From positions 16,602-80,601 of the forward strand of contig NZ_JARFVC010000014.1 in NCBI RefSeq assembly GCF_029193815.1: 64,000 nucleotides of DNA. The letters run 5' to 3'. A program made the position numbers and the translations under genes. A model generated the notes under the pieces. The model did not search any database and was not told the DNA's origin. It saw nothing but the letters and a program-made list of their open reading frames with translations. Shown in pieces: positions 17,246 to 26,136 of this stretch; positions within the stretch are counted from its first letter, which is position 1, and the number at the start of each line of letters is the position of its first letter. This stretch comes from Cytobacillus sp. S13-E01 (GTDB lineage: Bacteria > Bacillota > Bacilli > Bacillales > Bacillaceae_L).

Positions 17246-18139
17246 CTAGCCTTTGATAATTCTTTGAAGCAAATCAGGATTAAACTCTTTAGCTCTTAAC
17301 ATCTCCATTTCAAATTTGTATGGAGGCATTTTACTATTTTTATCTTCGCCTACAAAAGGTGTTTCTAAAATCTTTGGAATATCAGACAGTTGTGGATGAT
17401 GGACAATATAGCTTAATGCAGAAAAACCAATTTTACCAAAGCCGATGTTTTCATGACGGTCTTTTCTAGCTCCACATTCATTTTTACTATCATTTATATG
17501 TAATACCTTTAATCTGTCAAGACCAACGACTTTGTCAAATTCATTTAATACGCCATCAAAATCATTGACAATGTCATAACCAGCATCATGAGTATGGCAA
17601 GTATCGAAACATACTGATATCTTTTGGTTGTGTGTTACTCCATCAATAATTTTTGCGATTTCTTCAAAAGAGCTCCCACACTCCGAACCTTTACCTGCCA
17701 TTGTTTCAAGTGCAATTTGAACATTTTGCTCATTTATAATTACTTCATTTAGACCTTCAATTATTTTTTGAATACCACTTTCTGCTCCCGCACCAACATG
17801 AGCACCAGGGTGTAATACGATTTGCCTAGCACCCAATGCAGCTGTTCGCTCTATTTCGGAACGAAGAAAAGTTACACCTAATTCAAATGTGGAAGGATTA
17901 GTTGTATTGCCAATATTAATAATATATGGGGCATGAACAACAATATCTGATATACCATGTTTTTGCATATGGGCAAATCCCGCTTCAATATTAAGGTCTT
18001 CAATTTTTTTTCTTCTAGTATTTTGTGGTGCTCCAGTATAGATCATAAACGTATTTGAACCGTAAGATACGGCTTCTTCACTCGCTGCAAGTAGCATGTT
18101 TTTACCACTCATTGAAACATGTGAACCTATTTTTAGCAT
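17246..18139 (-). CDS. nfo: Endonuclease IV (AP endonuclease)
   Basis: Cleaves DNA 5' to abasic sites in base-excision repair. It has 297 residues, the same length as B. subtilis Nfo. TIM barrel with the three-zinc site ligands in [52 protein letters not shown] and ILETP. The ATG at 18139 has GGAG eight bases upstream; a GTG at 18148 is less well placed. It follows cshB by 26 bases, so the two probably share a message. Confidence 0.95.
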   Translation of the reverse strand: MLKIGSHVSMSGKNMLLAASEEAVSYGSNTFMIYTGAPQNTRRKKIEDLNIEAGFAHMQKHGISDIVVHAPYIINIGNTTNPSTFELGVTFLRSEIERTAALGARQIVLHPGAHVGAGAESGIQKIIEGLNEVIINEQNVQIALETMAGKGSECGSSFEEIAKIIDGVTHNQKISVCFDTCHTHDAGYDIVNDFDGVLNEFDKVVGLDRLKVLHINDSKNECGARKDRHENIGFGKIGFSALSYIVHHPQLSDIPKILETPFVGEDKNSKMPPYKFEMEMLRAKEFNPDLLQRIIKG

Positions 18140-18165
18140 AAAAAACACTCCAATCCCTTACTACC

Positions 18166-19479
18166 CTATTTCTTTTTAAGTCGTCTTTGACGTTTTGTGA
18201 ACTGCTCAATCTCTCTCGTCATTTTCTTTTTATAACCTGGTTTTACTTTACCTGGTTTTTTGACAAAACTTTTTGCTTGTTTGTCAATTACATCTTCTTG
18301 TTTTACCCTTTGTTTACGTTTATTACGTTCTCCAAGCTTGACCCATTCACCTTTTTCTAATTCCATACCTGTAAAAGCAATACCCATTTTTTCAAGCCTT
18401 ACAAGTGCATCTTCATCTGATAATTCATATATGGTAGCAGCTACACCGGAATAACCTGCTCTTGCGGTACGCCCTACACGATGAATATAAAAGTCTAAGT
18501 CAGAAGGTAACTCAAAATTAATAACATGACTTATACCTTCAATATCTATTCCTCTAGATGCAAGATCCGTTGCAACTACAAATTGAAATTCTAGATCGCC
18601 TATTTGTTTCATTACTTTTCTACGGTCACGTGGAGTTAACCCCCCATGTATTCTTCCAACCTTCAAACCTTTGGCCAGTAAGGCATCGGCCACTTCATCT
18701 GCCATTTTCTTTGTGTTTGTAAAAACAATCGCTAAATAGGGGTTGTAGGCGACTAGCATGTCATGTAATAAGGTAAATCTATTTCTATGCCGTAAAGGAA
18801 CCAGAATATGTTCAACCTTAGCTGCCGTAGCTTGTTTAGGTGCAACATGTGTGAACTTTGGATTTTCCATGTACTTCTTTAAAAATGGTTTTAGCTTTTC
18901 AGGTATTGTAGCCGAGAAAACTAGTATTTGGACCTTTTCTGGCATTCTCCCTGCTACCTGATCAACATCCTCGATGAATCCCATATCAAGCATCAAATCT
19001 GCTTCATCTACTACAATAGTAGTAGCAGTATGGACTAATAACGCATTTGCTTTTGTAAGGTCATTGATTCTACCAGGTGTACCTACAACAATATGTGGCT
19101 GCGTTTTCAATTTATCAATTGCTCGCTGTTTATCCGTCCCGCCCACAAAATTCTTCGCAATAATTTGATTATCTGAATCACAGTGTTTAATAATCTTTAC
19201 TACTTCCTGATAAATTTGTGTGGCTAATTCTCTAGTCGGTGCTGTTATGATAGCCTGAACCTCTTGCTTTGAAGCGTCTATATTGTTAAGTACTGGTAGT
19301 AAATAAGCGTGTGTTTTCCCTGTCCCAGTTTGTGATTGCCCTATAGCAGTTTCCCCGCGCAATATTGAAGGAATTAACCGTTCCTGAATTTCAGTTGGTC
19401 TTGTAAATTTTAATTCACTTATTGCATCCATTAAAAATGGTTTTAAGTTGAAACGACTGAATTGAATACCTGTCTCCAT
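18166..19479 (-). CDS. cshB: CshB, DEAD-box RNA helicase
   Basis: ATP-dependent RNA helicase of 437 residues (B. subtilis CshB has 438). Motifs in order: Q motif, Walker A in GQSQTGTGKT, PTRELA, VVDEADLMLD, SAT, then in the second domain FTNTKK, TDLASRGIDI and HRVGRTARAG. The C-terminal tail is strongly basic (VKPGYKKKMTREIEQ, RRLKKK), as expected for RNA binding. The ATG at 19479 follows GAGGTAATAAA. The likely role is cold-shock or rRNA remodelling, by family. Confidence 0.93.
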   Translation of the reverse strand: METGIQFSRFNLKPFLMDAISELKFTRPTEIQERLIPSILRGETAIGQSQTGTGKTHAYLLPVLNNIDASKQEVQAIITAPTRELATQIYQEVVKIIKHCDSDNQIIAKNFVGGTDKQRAIDKLKTQPHIVVGTPGRINDLTKANALLVHTATTIVVDEADLMLDMGFIEDVDQVAGRMPEKVQILVFSATIPEKLKPFLKKYMENPKFTHVAPKQATAAKVEHILVPLRHRNRFTLLHDMLVAYNPYLAIVFTNTKKMADEVADALLAKGLKVGRIHGGLTPRDRRKVMKQIGDLEFQFVVATDLASRGIDIEGISHVINFELPSDLDFYIHRVGRTARAGYSGVAATIYELSDEDALVRLEKMGIAFTGMELEKGEWVKLGERNKRKQRVKQEDVIDKQAKSFVKKPGKVKPGYKKKMTREIEQFTKRQRRLKKK

Positions 19480-19669
19480 TTTATTACCTCATTTGTCTCG
19501 TTATTATATTACTATTTTCTCTACATCACGTTCTTTTAAACCCAACAACACATTATATATGATTTATTTAAAAAACGCCATTGATACATCAATTATTACT
19601 TTTCCTACCTCTTACGTTCCAGAGCTTTTAATAAAATGGTTTGAAACGCCTATTATTTGAACTAATTAA

Positions 19670-19696
19670 ACATTTTGTAAGCATTCGCATATTGTA
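19670..19696 (+). promoter_or_regulatory. Candidate sigma-K promoter of yqfQ
   Basis: AC (19670-19671), a 16-base spacer and CATATTGTA (19688-19696) fit the sigma-K pattern AC-N16-CATAnnnTA exactly. It lies 87 bases upstream of the yqfQ start. The motif is short, so chance occurrence is possible. Nothing else is recognised in the 303 bases between cshB and yqfQ. Confidence 0.35.
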
Positions 19697-19782
19697 AATG
19701 TATGAAGGTAGATACTCCTATGACAGAAAACTACTAATAAAATATGACCCCAAAAGGCGGATGGAAAAGGAGGAGGAAAATT

Positions 19783-20292
19783 ATGTTTCCCCCTAGAAGA
19801 TCATTACCTCAAATGCCCACACAGGGCTTTAATATGCAGCAACCATTTGGTGGATTTCAGCAACAAGTGGCGAATCCTGGTACAGGTGGACTACTAAAAA
19901 AATTATTTTCGGGCTCTTCTCAGGTACAAGGGATAGCTAACTCATCAAGTGTACAAGGAATGTTAAATCCATCTACGTTACAGAGTCTTGCAAATCCAGC
20001 AAACCTTAGTGGTATGATGGGCAATGTCCAAAAAGCCCTGAAAATGGCAGAATCAGTAGGTCCTATGGTACAGCAGTACGGCCCTTTAGTTAAAAATATT
20101 CCCTCGATGTGGAAAATTTATAAGGAACTTAATAGTGATGATGACAATGATAGTGATGAAAACAAAGCTGAAAAAAGCACTGAGCCTACTAAAACGAAAG
20201 AACGTGAATTACCAAAAGAAAAAGAGAAGTCGGTTGAAAAAGCTAAGCCTAATTCTAAACCAAAAGATTCCGTTCCAAAATTATATGTTTAA
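19783..20292 (+). CDS. yqfQ: YqfQ/VrrA-like protein
   Basis: Low-complexity protein of 169 residues, family of B. subtilis YqfQ and the B. anthracis VrrA protein. The N-terminal third is rich in Pro, Gln, Gly and Phe (MPTQGFNMQQPFGGFQQQ). The middle has helical NPSTLQSLANPANLSGMMG, and the C-terminus is highly charged with Lys/Glu. No transmembrane segment or catalytic motif. The start at 19783 is fixed by AAAAGGAGGAGG; an ATG at 19744 has no site. Location before ispH matches B. subtilis. A possible late-sporulation promoter lies upstream. Confidence 0.82.
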   Translation: MFPPRRSLPQMPTQGFNMQQPFGGFQQQVANPGTGGLLKKLFSGSSQVQGIANSSSVQGMLNPSTLQSLANPANLSGMMGNVQKALKMAESVGPMVQQYGPLVKNIPSMWKIYKELNSDDDNDSDENKAEKSTEPTKTKERELPKEKEKSVEKAKPNSKPKDSVPKLYV

Positions 20293-20305
20293 AGTTTAAC
20301 ATCCT

Positions 20306-20334
20306 TTGTAATATTCTCCTCATTTCGCTATAAT
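20306..20334 (+). promoter_or_regulatory. Sigma-A promoter of ispH
   Basis: TTGTAA (20306-20311), a 17-base spacer and a perfect TATAAT (20329-20334). Transcription would begin inside the palindrome-bounded element that starts at 20335, about 180 bases upstream of the ispH start codon. Confidence 0.65.
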
Positions 20335-20450
20335 TAATAGAGGATGTTCAAAAGGTCCGGGAAAAATAGTGTTGATTTAACTTGCACAGGACATGGCGGT
20401 AGTTAGTTCAAATCCGTCAGTTCGTACTCCTCCTTTTTGAATCCTTATTA
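20335..20450 (+). repeat. 116-bp palindrome-bounded element in the ispH leader
   Basis: The termini TAATAGAGGATGTTCAAAAG and CTTTTTGAATCCTTATTA are near-perfect inverted repeats. The inside holds GCACAGGACATGGCGG and TTCAAATCCGTCAG. No open reading frame. It looks like a small non-autonomous element or a leader RNA hairpin; no second copy of it is seen in this window. Confidence 0.55.
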
Positions 20451-20518
20451 ATAAGAGATTGCGAGATTTCATTTATTATTGACTTGCTCTCTGACCACTA
20501 GCCTGAGGAGGAAACTAA

Positions 20519-21457
20519 ATGGATGTCATCAAAATTGCACCACGAGGATATTGCTATGGTGTTGTTGATGCAATGGTCATTGCAAAAAATGCAGCTTTAG
20601 ACAAAAACTTGCCAAGACCGATCTATATTTTAGGAATGATCGTTCATAATAAACACGTTACAGATGCATTTATTGAGGAAGGTATCATTACCCTTGATGG
20701 TGCAAATCGATTAGAAATACTAGATCAAGTTACTGAGGGTACTGTCATTTTCACTGCTCACGGAGTATCTCCTGAGGTAAAAAAATTAGCAAAAGAAAAA
20801 GGGTTAGTAACACTTGACGCGACATGTCCAGATGTAACAAAGACACACGATTTAATTAAAGAAAAGCAAGCTGAAGGCTTTCAAATCATCTATATCGGTA
20901 AAAAAGGACACCCAGAGCCTGAGGGTGCTGTTGGAGTTGCACCTGATATTGTTCATCTAGTAGAAACAGTAGAGGATGTTGAAAAGCTTACGATCAATAG
21001 TGATAAACTTGTTGTTACTAACCAGACTACAATGAGTCAGTGGGACGTTGCACATGTAATGGAAAAAGTAAAGGAAAAATATCCACATACTCAAGTACAT
21101 CAAGAAATATGTCTTGCTACTCAGGTTCGTCAAGAAGCAGTAGCAGAGCAGGCAAAAGAAGCGGATGTCACAATCGTTGTAGGTGATCCAAAAAGTAATA
21201 ACTCGAACCGTCTTGCACAGGTCTCTGAAGAAATTGCGGGTACAAAGGCCTATCGAATAGCTGATTTAAGCGAATTGAAGCTAGAATGGCTAAAGGGAGC
21301 TAAAACAGTTGCCGTTACAGCCGGTGCATCTACTCCAACCCCGATCACAAAAGAGGTCATAACATTTTTAGAAAAATATGATCCAAATGTTGAATTTGTT
21401 GAGAAACTTACACGTAATGTACCAATAAACAAAATTTTACCTAAAGTCAAATCTTAA
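20519..21457 (+). CDS. ispH: IspH, 4-hydroxy-3-methylbut-2-enyl diphosphate reductase
   Basis: Last enzyme of the MEP pathway; reduces HMBPP to IPP and DMAPP with a [4Fe-4S] cluster. It has 312 residues. Cluster cysteines are in APRGYCYGV (Cys12), DATCPDVTK and [12 protein letters not shown]. Substrate-binding residues appear in [17 protein letters not shown] and GASTPTP. The ATG at 20519 follows GAGGAGGAAACTAA. It works directly after IspG (11159). Confidence 0.96.
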   Translation: MDVIKIAPRGYCYGVVDAMVIAKNAALDKNLPRPIYILGMIVHNKHVTDAFIEEGIITLDGANRLEILDQVTEGTVIFTAHGVSPEVKKLAKEKGLVTLDATCPDVTKTHDLIKEKQAEGFQIIYIGKKGHPEPEGAVGVAPDIVHLVETVEDVEKLTINSDKLVVTNQTTMSQWDVAHVMEKVKEKYPHTQVHQEICLATQVRQEAVAEQAKEADVTIVVGDPKSNNSNRLAQVSEEIAGTKAYRIADLSELKLEWLKGAKTVAVTAGASTPTPITKEVITFLEKYDPNVEFVEKLTRNVPINKILPKVKS

Positions 21458-21458
21458 T

Positions 21459-21621
21459 AAGAAAAGCGCAGGGCGCCCGCCTTTCGGCGACAAGCATAAG
21501 ACGAGCCGTCTGGAAGGTTGTTCTTTGACCTTCCAGACGGATTGGCTTATTACCTCGAGCCGATGGCGCCCGGGGCTAGACACTAAAAACTAGGTACAAA
21601 CTTTTATACTTTCTTACCTTT
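21459..21621 (+). repeat. GC-rich palindromic dispersed repeat, full copy B
   Basis: It begins 2 bases after the ispH stop codon. Complete head, hairpin and tail. The inner stem reads CGTCTGGAAGG/CCTTCCAGACGG, so the loop-proximal arms changed together relative to copy A and pairing is kept. Confidence 0.9.
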
Positions 21622-21680
21622 CAACAAAAGCGCAGGGCGTCCGGAACTAGACACCGAAACCAAATATGAATACTTATTTT
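21622..21680 (+). repeat. Truncated tandem copy of the palindromic repeat
   Basis: The head AACAAAAGCGCAGGGCG fuses directly to the tail CCGGAACTAGACACCGAAAC; the hairpin is deleted, as in the second unit at 4902. Confidence 0.75.
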
Positions 21681-21685
21681 TCTTT

Positions 21686-21727
21686 TTTAAAAGGAACATT
21701 TCCCTAGTGGTAAATGTTCCTTTTAAA
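21686..21727. terminator. Terminator between ispH and yqfO
   Basis: TTAAAAGGAACATTT and AAATGTTCCTTTTAA form a perfect stem with T-rich sequence on the minus strand. It serves yqfO (stop at 21731) and probably the convergent ispH. Confidence 0.88.
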
Positions 21728-21730
21728 TTC

Positions 21731-22852
21731 TTACATAAACGTAAATGGATTTGTATCTTCTTCCGACGGAAATATCACGACTTCAAATTTATTTTCATTG
21801 CATAAAGTCGTTAATTCTTTTGTGACACCTTTTTTCATAATCCTCTCGATATAATGTCCGGCATCAATAACATTTAACCCCATCGCAATTGCATCATGTG
21901 CTACGTGATAGTAAAGATCACCTGTAACATAAACATCTGCCCCTTTTAATTTAGCTTGTGAGACATATTTATTACCGTCTCCACCAAGCACCGCTACTTT
22001 AGTCACTTTATCTTGTAAATCACCCACAACTCGAATACCATCAACATCTAATGCTTTTTTTACGAATAAAGCAAACTGCTCTAGTGTTTGTTCTTGTTCA
22101 AGTGTGCCTACTCTACCTAGGCCCAGCACTTCTCCTTTATTTTCTAAAGGATATATATCATATGCCACCTCTTCATACGGGTGGGCATTCAACATCGCCG
22201 TTACAACCTTTTGTTGGATTTTACTAGGAAGGATTGTTTCGATTTTAATCTCGTCAACATTTTCCCGTTTACCCACTTTTCCAATAACTGGATTGGCATT
22301 ATCTCTAGGTAAAAAGGTGCCCGTACCTTCCGTGTTATAAGTACAATGGCTATAATTACCGATGTGTCCAGCACCGGCCTCTCCTAAAGCATTCCTTACG
22401 TTATCTGCATCTTCTTTAGGTACGTAAACTACTAACTTTTTAAGTTTTTCCTCAAAGGTTGAACTAAGTACTTCGACATTTTGAAGATTAAGAGCATCAG
22501 CGAGCAAATCGTTCACACCACCCTTAGCAACGTCCAAATTCGTATGAGCGGCATAGATAGTAATATCATGCTTAATACACTTTTCAATAATTCTACCTGT
22601 TGGTTGGTCGGTAATAACCGACTTAAGTGGACGGAAAATTGGAGGATGATGTGCAATTATCAAGTCCACATTTTTGCTAATGGCCTCTTCAACAACATTT
22701 TCAAGCACATCTAGAGTTACCATTATAGTTCTAATCGGTTTATTTAGTGTGCCAACCTGCAGGCCGATTTTATCACCTTCAACTGCATACTCCTTTGGAG
22801 AATACTGTTCAAACAACTGGATAACTTCATAGCCGTTTGGCGTTTTTGTCAT
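21731..22852 (-). CDS. yqfO: YqfO, NIF3/DUF34-family metal-binding protein
   Basis: Protein of 373 residues in the NIF3 (GTP cyclohydrolase I type 2-like) family. Two NIF3 halves (about 1-130 and 235-373) carry di-metal ligands in IAHHPPIFRP, YAAHTNLDVA and DAGHYIERI. A CutA/PII-like insert lies between them (about 140-225, with KLVVYVPKEDADNVRNALGE). Exact substrate not established. The ATG overlaps the trmK stop by 4 bases, so the pair is coupled; the same pair occurs in B. subtilis. Confidence 0.9.
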   Translation of the reverse strand: MTKTPNGYEVIQLFEQYSPKEYAVEGDKIGLQVGTLNKPIRTIMVTLDVLENVVEEAISKNVDLIIAHHPPIFRPLKSVITDQPTGRIIEKCIKHDITIYAAHTNLDVAKGGVNDLLADALNLQNVEVLSSTFEEKLKKLVVYVPKEDADNVRNALGEAGAGHIGNYSHCTYNTEGTGTFLPRDNANPVIGKVGKRENVDEIKIETILPSKIQQKVVTAMLNAHPYEEVAYDIYPLENKGEVLGLGRVGTLEQEQTLEQFALFVKKALDVDGIRVVGDLQDKVTKVAVLGGDGNKYVSQAKLKGADVYVTGDLYYHVAHDAIAMGLNVIDAGHYIERIMKKGVTKELTTLCNENKFEVVIFPSEEDTNPFTFM

Positions 22853-23559
22853 AAAAGCACCCCCTTAACAATTTCTATGTTTCGTAATAGTTCTTCTTTA
22901 CGTAATTTATTTTCTACTGATACATCGGCTTTTTCAAGCTTTGCTAAAATCTTATACCAATGTTCTTTTTCGTTAGTCCACTTTTTAACAAATACTTCAT
23001 TTCTCTCTTTCATTAAAAATGGACCTACTAGTAACCCTGCTTCTAAATCATGATCATGATATGGTTTCTTTGGATTTCCCTTTTCTGCAACTAGCACTTC
23101 ATAAATCTTTCCGTCTTCTTCTAAGATCGTCTCATTTATTAACTCCCAATCATAATCAATAAGCCACTCTCTAACCCTATGTGCACCGATGTTAGGCTGC
23201 AGGATTAGTCTTTTGACACCTACTAGCTTATCGATCCCTTCATCAAGGATTGTTCTTATCAATGAACCACCCATTCCAGCAATTGTAATACAAGTAACTT
23301 CATTTGGACTAATAACCTCAAGTCCATTTCCCTTGCGAACATCAATTTTAGTTCGTAATTCTGATTTAGCAACTTGTTCCATCGCAGACTGCAGGGGACC
23401 ATCAGTAATTTCACCTGCAATACCTTTTGTTATCAATCCATTAAAAAAAGAATAGCACGGTAAGTAGGCATGATCTGAACCGATGTCAGCTAAGATTGCA
23501 CCTTTTGGTATATAGCTCGCTACCGTTTCAAGCCTTCTTGATAATTTCAATTCATTCAT
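22849..23559 (-). CDS. trmK: TrmK, tRNA (adenine22-N1)-methyltransferase
   Basis: Methylates N1 of A22 in tRNA with S-adenosylmethionine. It has 236 residues. The Rossmann SAM site is ILADIGSDHAYLP, followed by GEITDGPL and TIAGMGGSLI. A helical C-terminal region follows (about 160-236). The ATG at 23559 is preferred because GGTGA lies 5 bases upstream and the family begins MNELKLSRRL; a further in-frame start at 23577 has no site. Confidence 0.9.
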   Translation of the reverse strand: MNELKLSRRLETVASYIPKGAILADIGSDHAYLPCYSFFNGLITKGIAGEITDGPLQSAMEQVAKSELRTKIDVRKGNGLEVISPNEVTCITIAGMGGSLIRTILDEGIDKLVGVKRLILQPNIGAHRVREWLIDYDWELINETILEEDGKIYEVLVAEKGNPKKPYHDHDLEAGLLVGPFLMKERNEVFVKKWTNEKEHWYKILAKLEKADVSVENKLRKEELLRNIEIVKGVLL

Positions 23560-23637
23560 TTTTTCACCACATCTCAAACTTTATGTACTTTTTATCATTA
23601 CAAATTTCACAACGTTTTGCAACTTTCTAATGATAGA

Positions 23638-23668
23638 AAAAGGCCCTTTACCAATGCAAAGGACCTTC
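23638..23668 (-). terminator. Terminator of cccA
   Basis: AAGGTCCTTT and AAAGGGCCTT (minus strand) pair with one wobble around GCATTGGT, followed by TTTTTC. It lies just past the cccA stop codon. Confidence 0.85.
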
Positions 23669-23676
23669 ATTCTATA

Positions 23677-24036
23677 CTATTGTAACTCCATTAACCATGT
23701 TGCCATTTCTTCAAGCTTTTCATTTGGAACCATTCCACCTTGCATGATTCCTTTACCATTTTTTATGATATCTTGAATCTCTTCGCTTGAATATTTATCT
23801 CCTACACCAATTAGCTTAGGACCAACTCCGCCACCAAAATCTGCACCATGACATGAAATACAGGTTTGTTGGTATATTTCTTCAGGCGTAGCAGAAGCCG
23901 TATCTTCCTGTGGTGCCTCTCCACCGTCTTCGGCAACTTCATCCATGTTTCCTAAACCAACAAACGAAAGAAGAAACATAAGTCCAAGTCCAAAAGCCCC
24001 AATTAATGCAAACGGAATTAATGGATTACGATTCAT
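23677..24036 (-). CDS. cccA: Cytochrome c-550, membrane-anchored
   Basis: Small c-type cytochrome of 119 residues that carries electrons in the respiratory chain on the outer face of the membrane. One N-terminal helix (about 7-27) anchors it. An acidic linker follows, then a cytochrome c domain with haem site CISCH and the distal Met in IMQGGMVP. B. subtilis CccA has 120 residues and is also encoded beside sigA. The ATG at 24036 follows AGGGAGGTTTATCAAA. Confidence 0.93.
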   Translation of the reverse strand: MNRNPLIPFALIGAFGLGLMFLLSFVGLGNMDEVAEDGGEAPQEDTASATPEEIYQQTCISCHGADFGGGVGPKLIGVGDKYSSEEIQDIIKNGKGIMQGGMVPNEKLEEMATWLMELQ

Positions 24037-24237
24037 TTTGATAAACCTCCCTTATGTAAATAATTGTCACTTTTTAATTTAAATTTTAATTCAAACTATA
24101 ATTATTTTACTTCAAAACAATGAGAAGTGAAAGACCTAAATGTACAAGTTATAGTAAATTAAATATTCAGATAGGTATACGCTATTAAAAGTTCACAATT
24201 TTGTCATAAAAAACTATGGTTTATTAAGAAGTAATAG

Positions 24238-24271
24238 TAAAAAACTCCATCATATTTGATGAAGCTTTTAA
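24238..24271 (-). terminator. Terminator of the acyl-CoA dehydrogenase gene
   Basis: CTTCATCA and TGATGGAG (minus strand, one wobble) around AATA, then T6. It lies 40 bases past the stop codon. Confidence 0.75.
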
Positions 24272-24310
24272 TTCATTAATGATAGTATGACCAATTATCT
24301 AAACCTTAAA

Positions 24311-25450
24311 CTAACATCCAATTGAACGAGCGATTACCATTCTTTGAACTTCAGATGTTCCTTCGCCAATCTCTAATAATTTAGCATCCCGCATAAATCT
24401 TTCAACATGATACTCTCTCATATAACCATATCCACCGTGAATTTGGACTGCTTGGCTTGTTACCTCCATACAAATCTCAGAAGCATATAATTTACACATT
24501 GCCGCTTCTTTAGCGAATGGGCGTCCCTGATCTTTTAACCAGGCAGCCTTGTATACCATTGTGCGTGCCAACTCTATTTTCATTGCCATATCAGCTAACT
24601 TAAATTGTATTGCCTGAAAACTTGAAATCGATCTACCAAATTGTTTTCTCTCGTTAGCATATTCTAATGCCTTATCATAGGCTGCCTGGGCTATACCTAC
24701 ACCCATTGCACCAATACCAATTCTACCACCATCAAGTGTCTTTAGAAATTGTTTAAACCCTTCTCCACGTTCACCTAATAAATTCTCTTGTGGCACTCTT
24801 ACATCCTCTAAAACTAGTTCTGTTGTGTTAGATGAATGTAGACCCATCTTTTCATAATTATCGATTACAGAAAATCCAACGGTGTCAGTAGGGACGATAA
24901 TTGCACTAATTTCTTTATTGGCCCCATCTCGATTTGTGATGGCAGTAAGAGCAAGGTGTTTTGCAAAACTTGCGTTTGTAATAAAGCACTTGTTACCATT
25001 TATAACAAAGTCATCACCGTCTGTTACAGCCTCTGTTTGGGTTCCTCCAGCATCGGAACCTGCATTTGGTTCGGTAAGACCAAACGCACCAAAGGACTCC
25101 CCTGTGCAAATTGGAGTTAAGTATTTTTGTTTTTGTTCCTCTGAACCAAACATATTAAGTGGTGCCCCACCCAATGAGATATGTGCAGAATATGTAATCC
25201 CTGTTGATCCGCAAGCACGGCTTAATTCCTCTACAACAATTGCAAAACTAATCGTATCAGCGCCTGCACCACCGTATTCTTCAGGGAATGGTAAACCCAT
25301 CATTCCTAAATCCGCAAGTTTAGTAAAAATTTCTTTCGGAAACGCCTTTTCCTTGTCACGCAGCCCCGCTTCAGGAGCTACCTCTGTATCAGCAAAATCA
25401 CGAATTGTGCGTAGAATAAGCTTTTGTTCTGTAGTTAAATCAAAGTTCAT
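24311..25450 (-). CDS. Acyl-CoA dehydrogenase
   Basis: FAD-dependent enzyme of 379 residues that introduces a trans-2 double bond into an acyl-CoA during fatty-acid or branched-chain breakdown. The N-terminal helical domain starts MNFDLTTEQ. FAD-binding stretches are FGLTEPNAGSDAGG and FITNAS. The C-terminal domain has GGYGYMREYHVERFMRDAK and EGTSEVQRMVIARS. Chain-length preference cannot be read from the sequence. The ATG at 25450 has GAGGGGGATTAAG upstream; upstream in-frame codons lie in AT-rich non-coding sequence. It does not belong to the B. subtilis order at this place. Confidence 0.92.
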   Translation of the reverse strand: MNFDLTTEQKLILRTIRDFADTEVAPEAGLRDKEKAFPKEIFTKLADLGMMGLPFPEEYGGAGADTISFAIVVEELSRACGSTGITYSAHISLGGAPLNMFGSEEQKQKYLTPICTGESFGAFGLTEPNAGSDAGGTQTEAVTDGDDFVINGNKCFITNASFAKHLALTAITNRDGANKEISAIIVPTDTVGFSVIDNYEKMGLHSSNTTELVLEDVRVPQENLLGERGEGFKQFLKTLDGGRIGIGAMGVGIAQAAYDKALEYANERKQFGRSISSFQAIQFKLADMAMKIELARTMVYKAAWLKDQGRPFAKEAAMCKLYASEICMEVTSQAVQIHGGYGYMREYHVERFMRDAKLLEIGEGTSEVQRMVIARSIGC

Positions 25451-25537
25451 CTTAATCCCCCTCGTAAATTGAATACGTTTACATTTACTATTATAAAGGT
25501 AATTGATTAATTTTCCCAACATTTTAAATATGCAATC

Positions 25538-26059
25538 TTATATGAAAAGTGATACAATTAGAGAAAGCATTCCTAGAATACCAGCAATTAGAAAGTATAT
25601 TTTACCCATTTTTATTCCGGCTGCCACCCAAATTAAACAATTAAAGAACACTGTTCCTAATAAGAAATTTTGATTATTAGGAAAAAAATACTCACTGGAT
25701 TCAAGGCTAATTAGTAAAAAGATAAGAGCTGCGACAATTAATGCTACATGTTTCAAAAAATTATTTTTTAGGAAAAAAGCACTGAAAATACAGATAATTA
25801 TAAAAATAATGAAAATAGGCATTTGCAAAACGAAATTTATTTCAGTAAAATAAATAACAAGAAGAGTAATTGGAACAAATACTAATAAGAGTAATGTTAT
25901 AAAAAATTGTTTGTATCCTTTTGAAGAGCTTTCAGTTTCTTGGCCTTCTCCCTCTGTGTACAGAGTTAACAAAAAATCACAATAATGTTCTGGTAACAGT
26001 TTACTTTTTTTCCAAATCTTAATTTCGTTAATAATTGTTTCTTTTCGTTTATGATCCAT
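25538..26059 (-). CDS. Uncharacterised membrane protein
   Basis: I do not recognise a named family with confidence. The 173 residues begin with a soluble stretch (MDHKRKETIINEIKIWKKSK, then LLPEHYCDFLLTLYTEGE), followed by about five closely packed hydrophobic helices (about 50-172). The N-terminal helix-turn pattern recalls short cytoplasmic domains seen before membrane blocks in other Bacillaceae proteins. The ATG at 26059 has AAAAAGGAGATTAAG, so it is very likely expressed. It lies just downstream of the sigA terminator. Confidence 0.75.
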   Translation of the reverse strand: MDHKRKETIINEIKIWKKSKLLPEHYCDFLLTLYTEGEGQETESSSKGYKQFFITLLLLVFVPITLLVIYFTEINFVLQMPIFIIFIIICIFSAFFLKNNFLKHVALIVAALIFLLISLESSEYFFPNNQNFLLGTVFFNCLIWVAAGIKMGKIYFLIAGILGMLSLIVSLFI

Positions 26060-26082
26060 TGCTTAATCTCCTTTTTAACAAA

Positions 26083-26114
26083 GAAAAAAGTTTACTTCAA
26101 TTGTATGAAGTAAA
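26083..26114 (-). terminator. Terminator of sigA
   Basis: AGTTTACTTCA and TGAAGTAAACT (perfect 11 bp) around a 6-base loop, followed on the minus strand by CTTTTTTCTTT. It lies 23 bases past the sigA stop codon and about 6 bases before the ribosome-binding site of the next gene. Confidence 0.87.
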
Positions 26115-26136
26115 CTATTGAATGTAAATTAATTTT

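Noticed and set aside
20390..20425. tRNA gene in the ispH leader (TTCAAATCC resembles a T-loop)
   Set aside because: The sequence before TTCAAAT does not pair with CCGTC to form a T-stem, and no acceptor or anticodon arm can be drawn.
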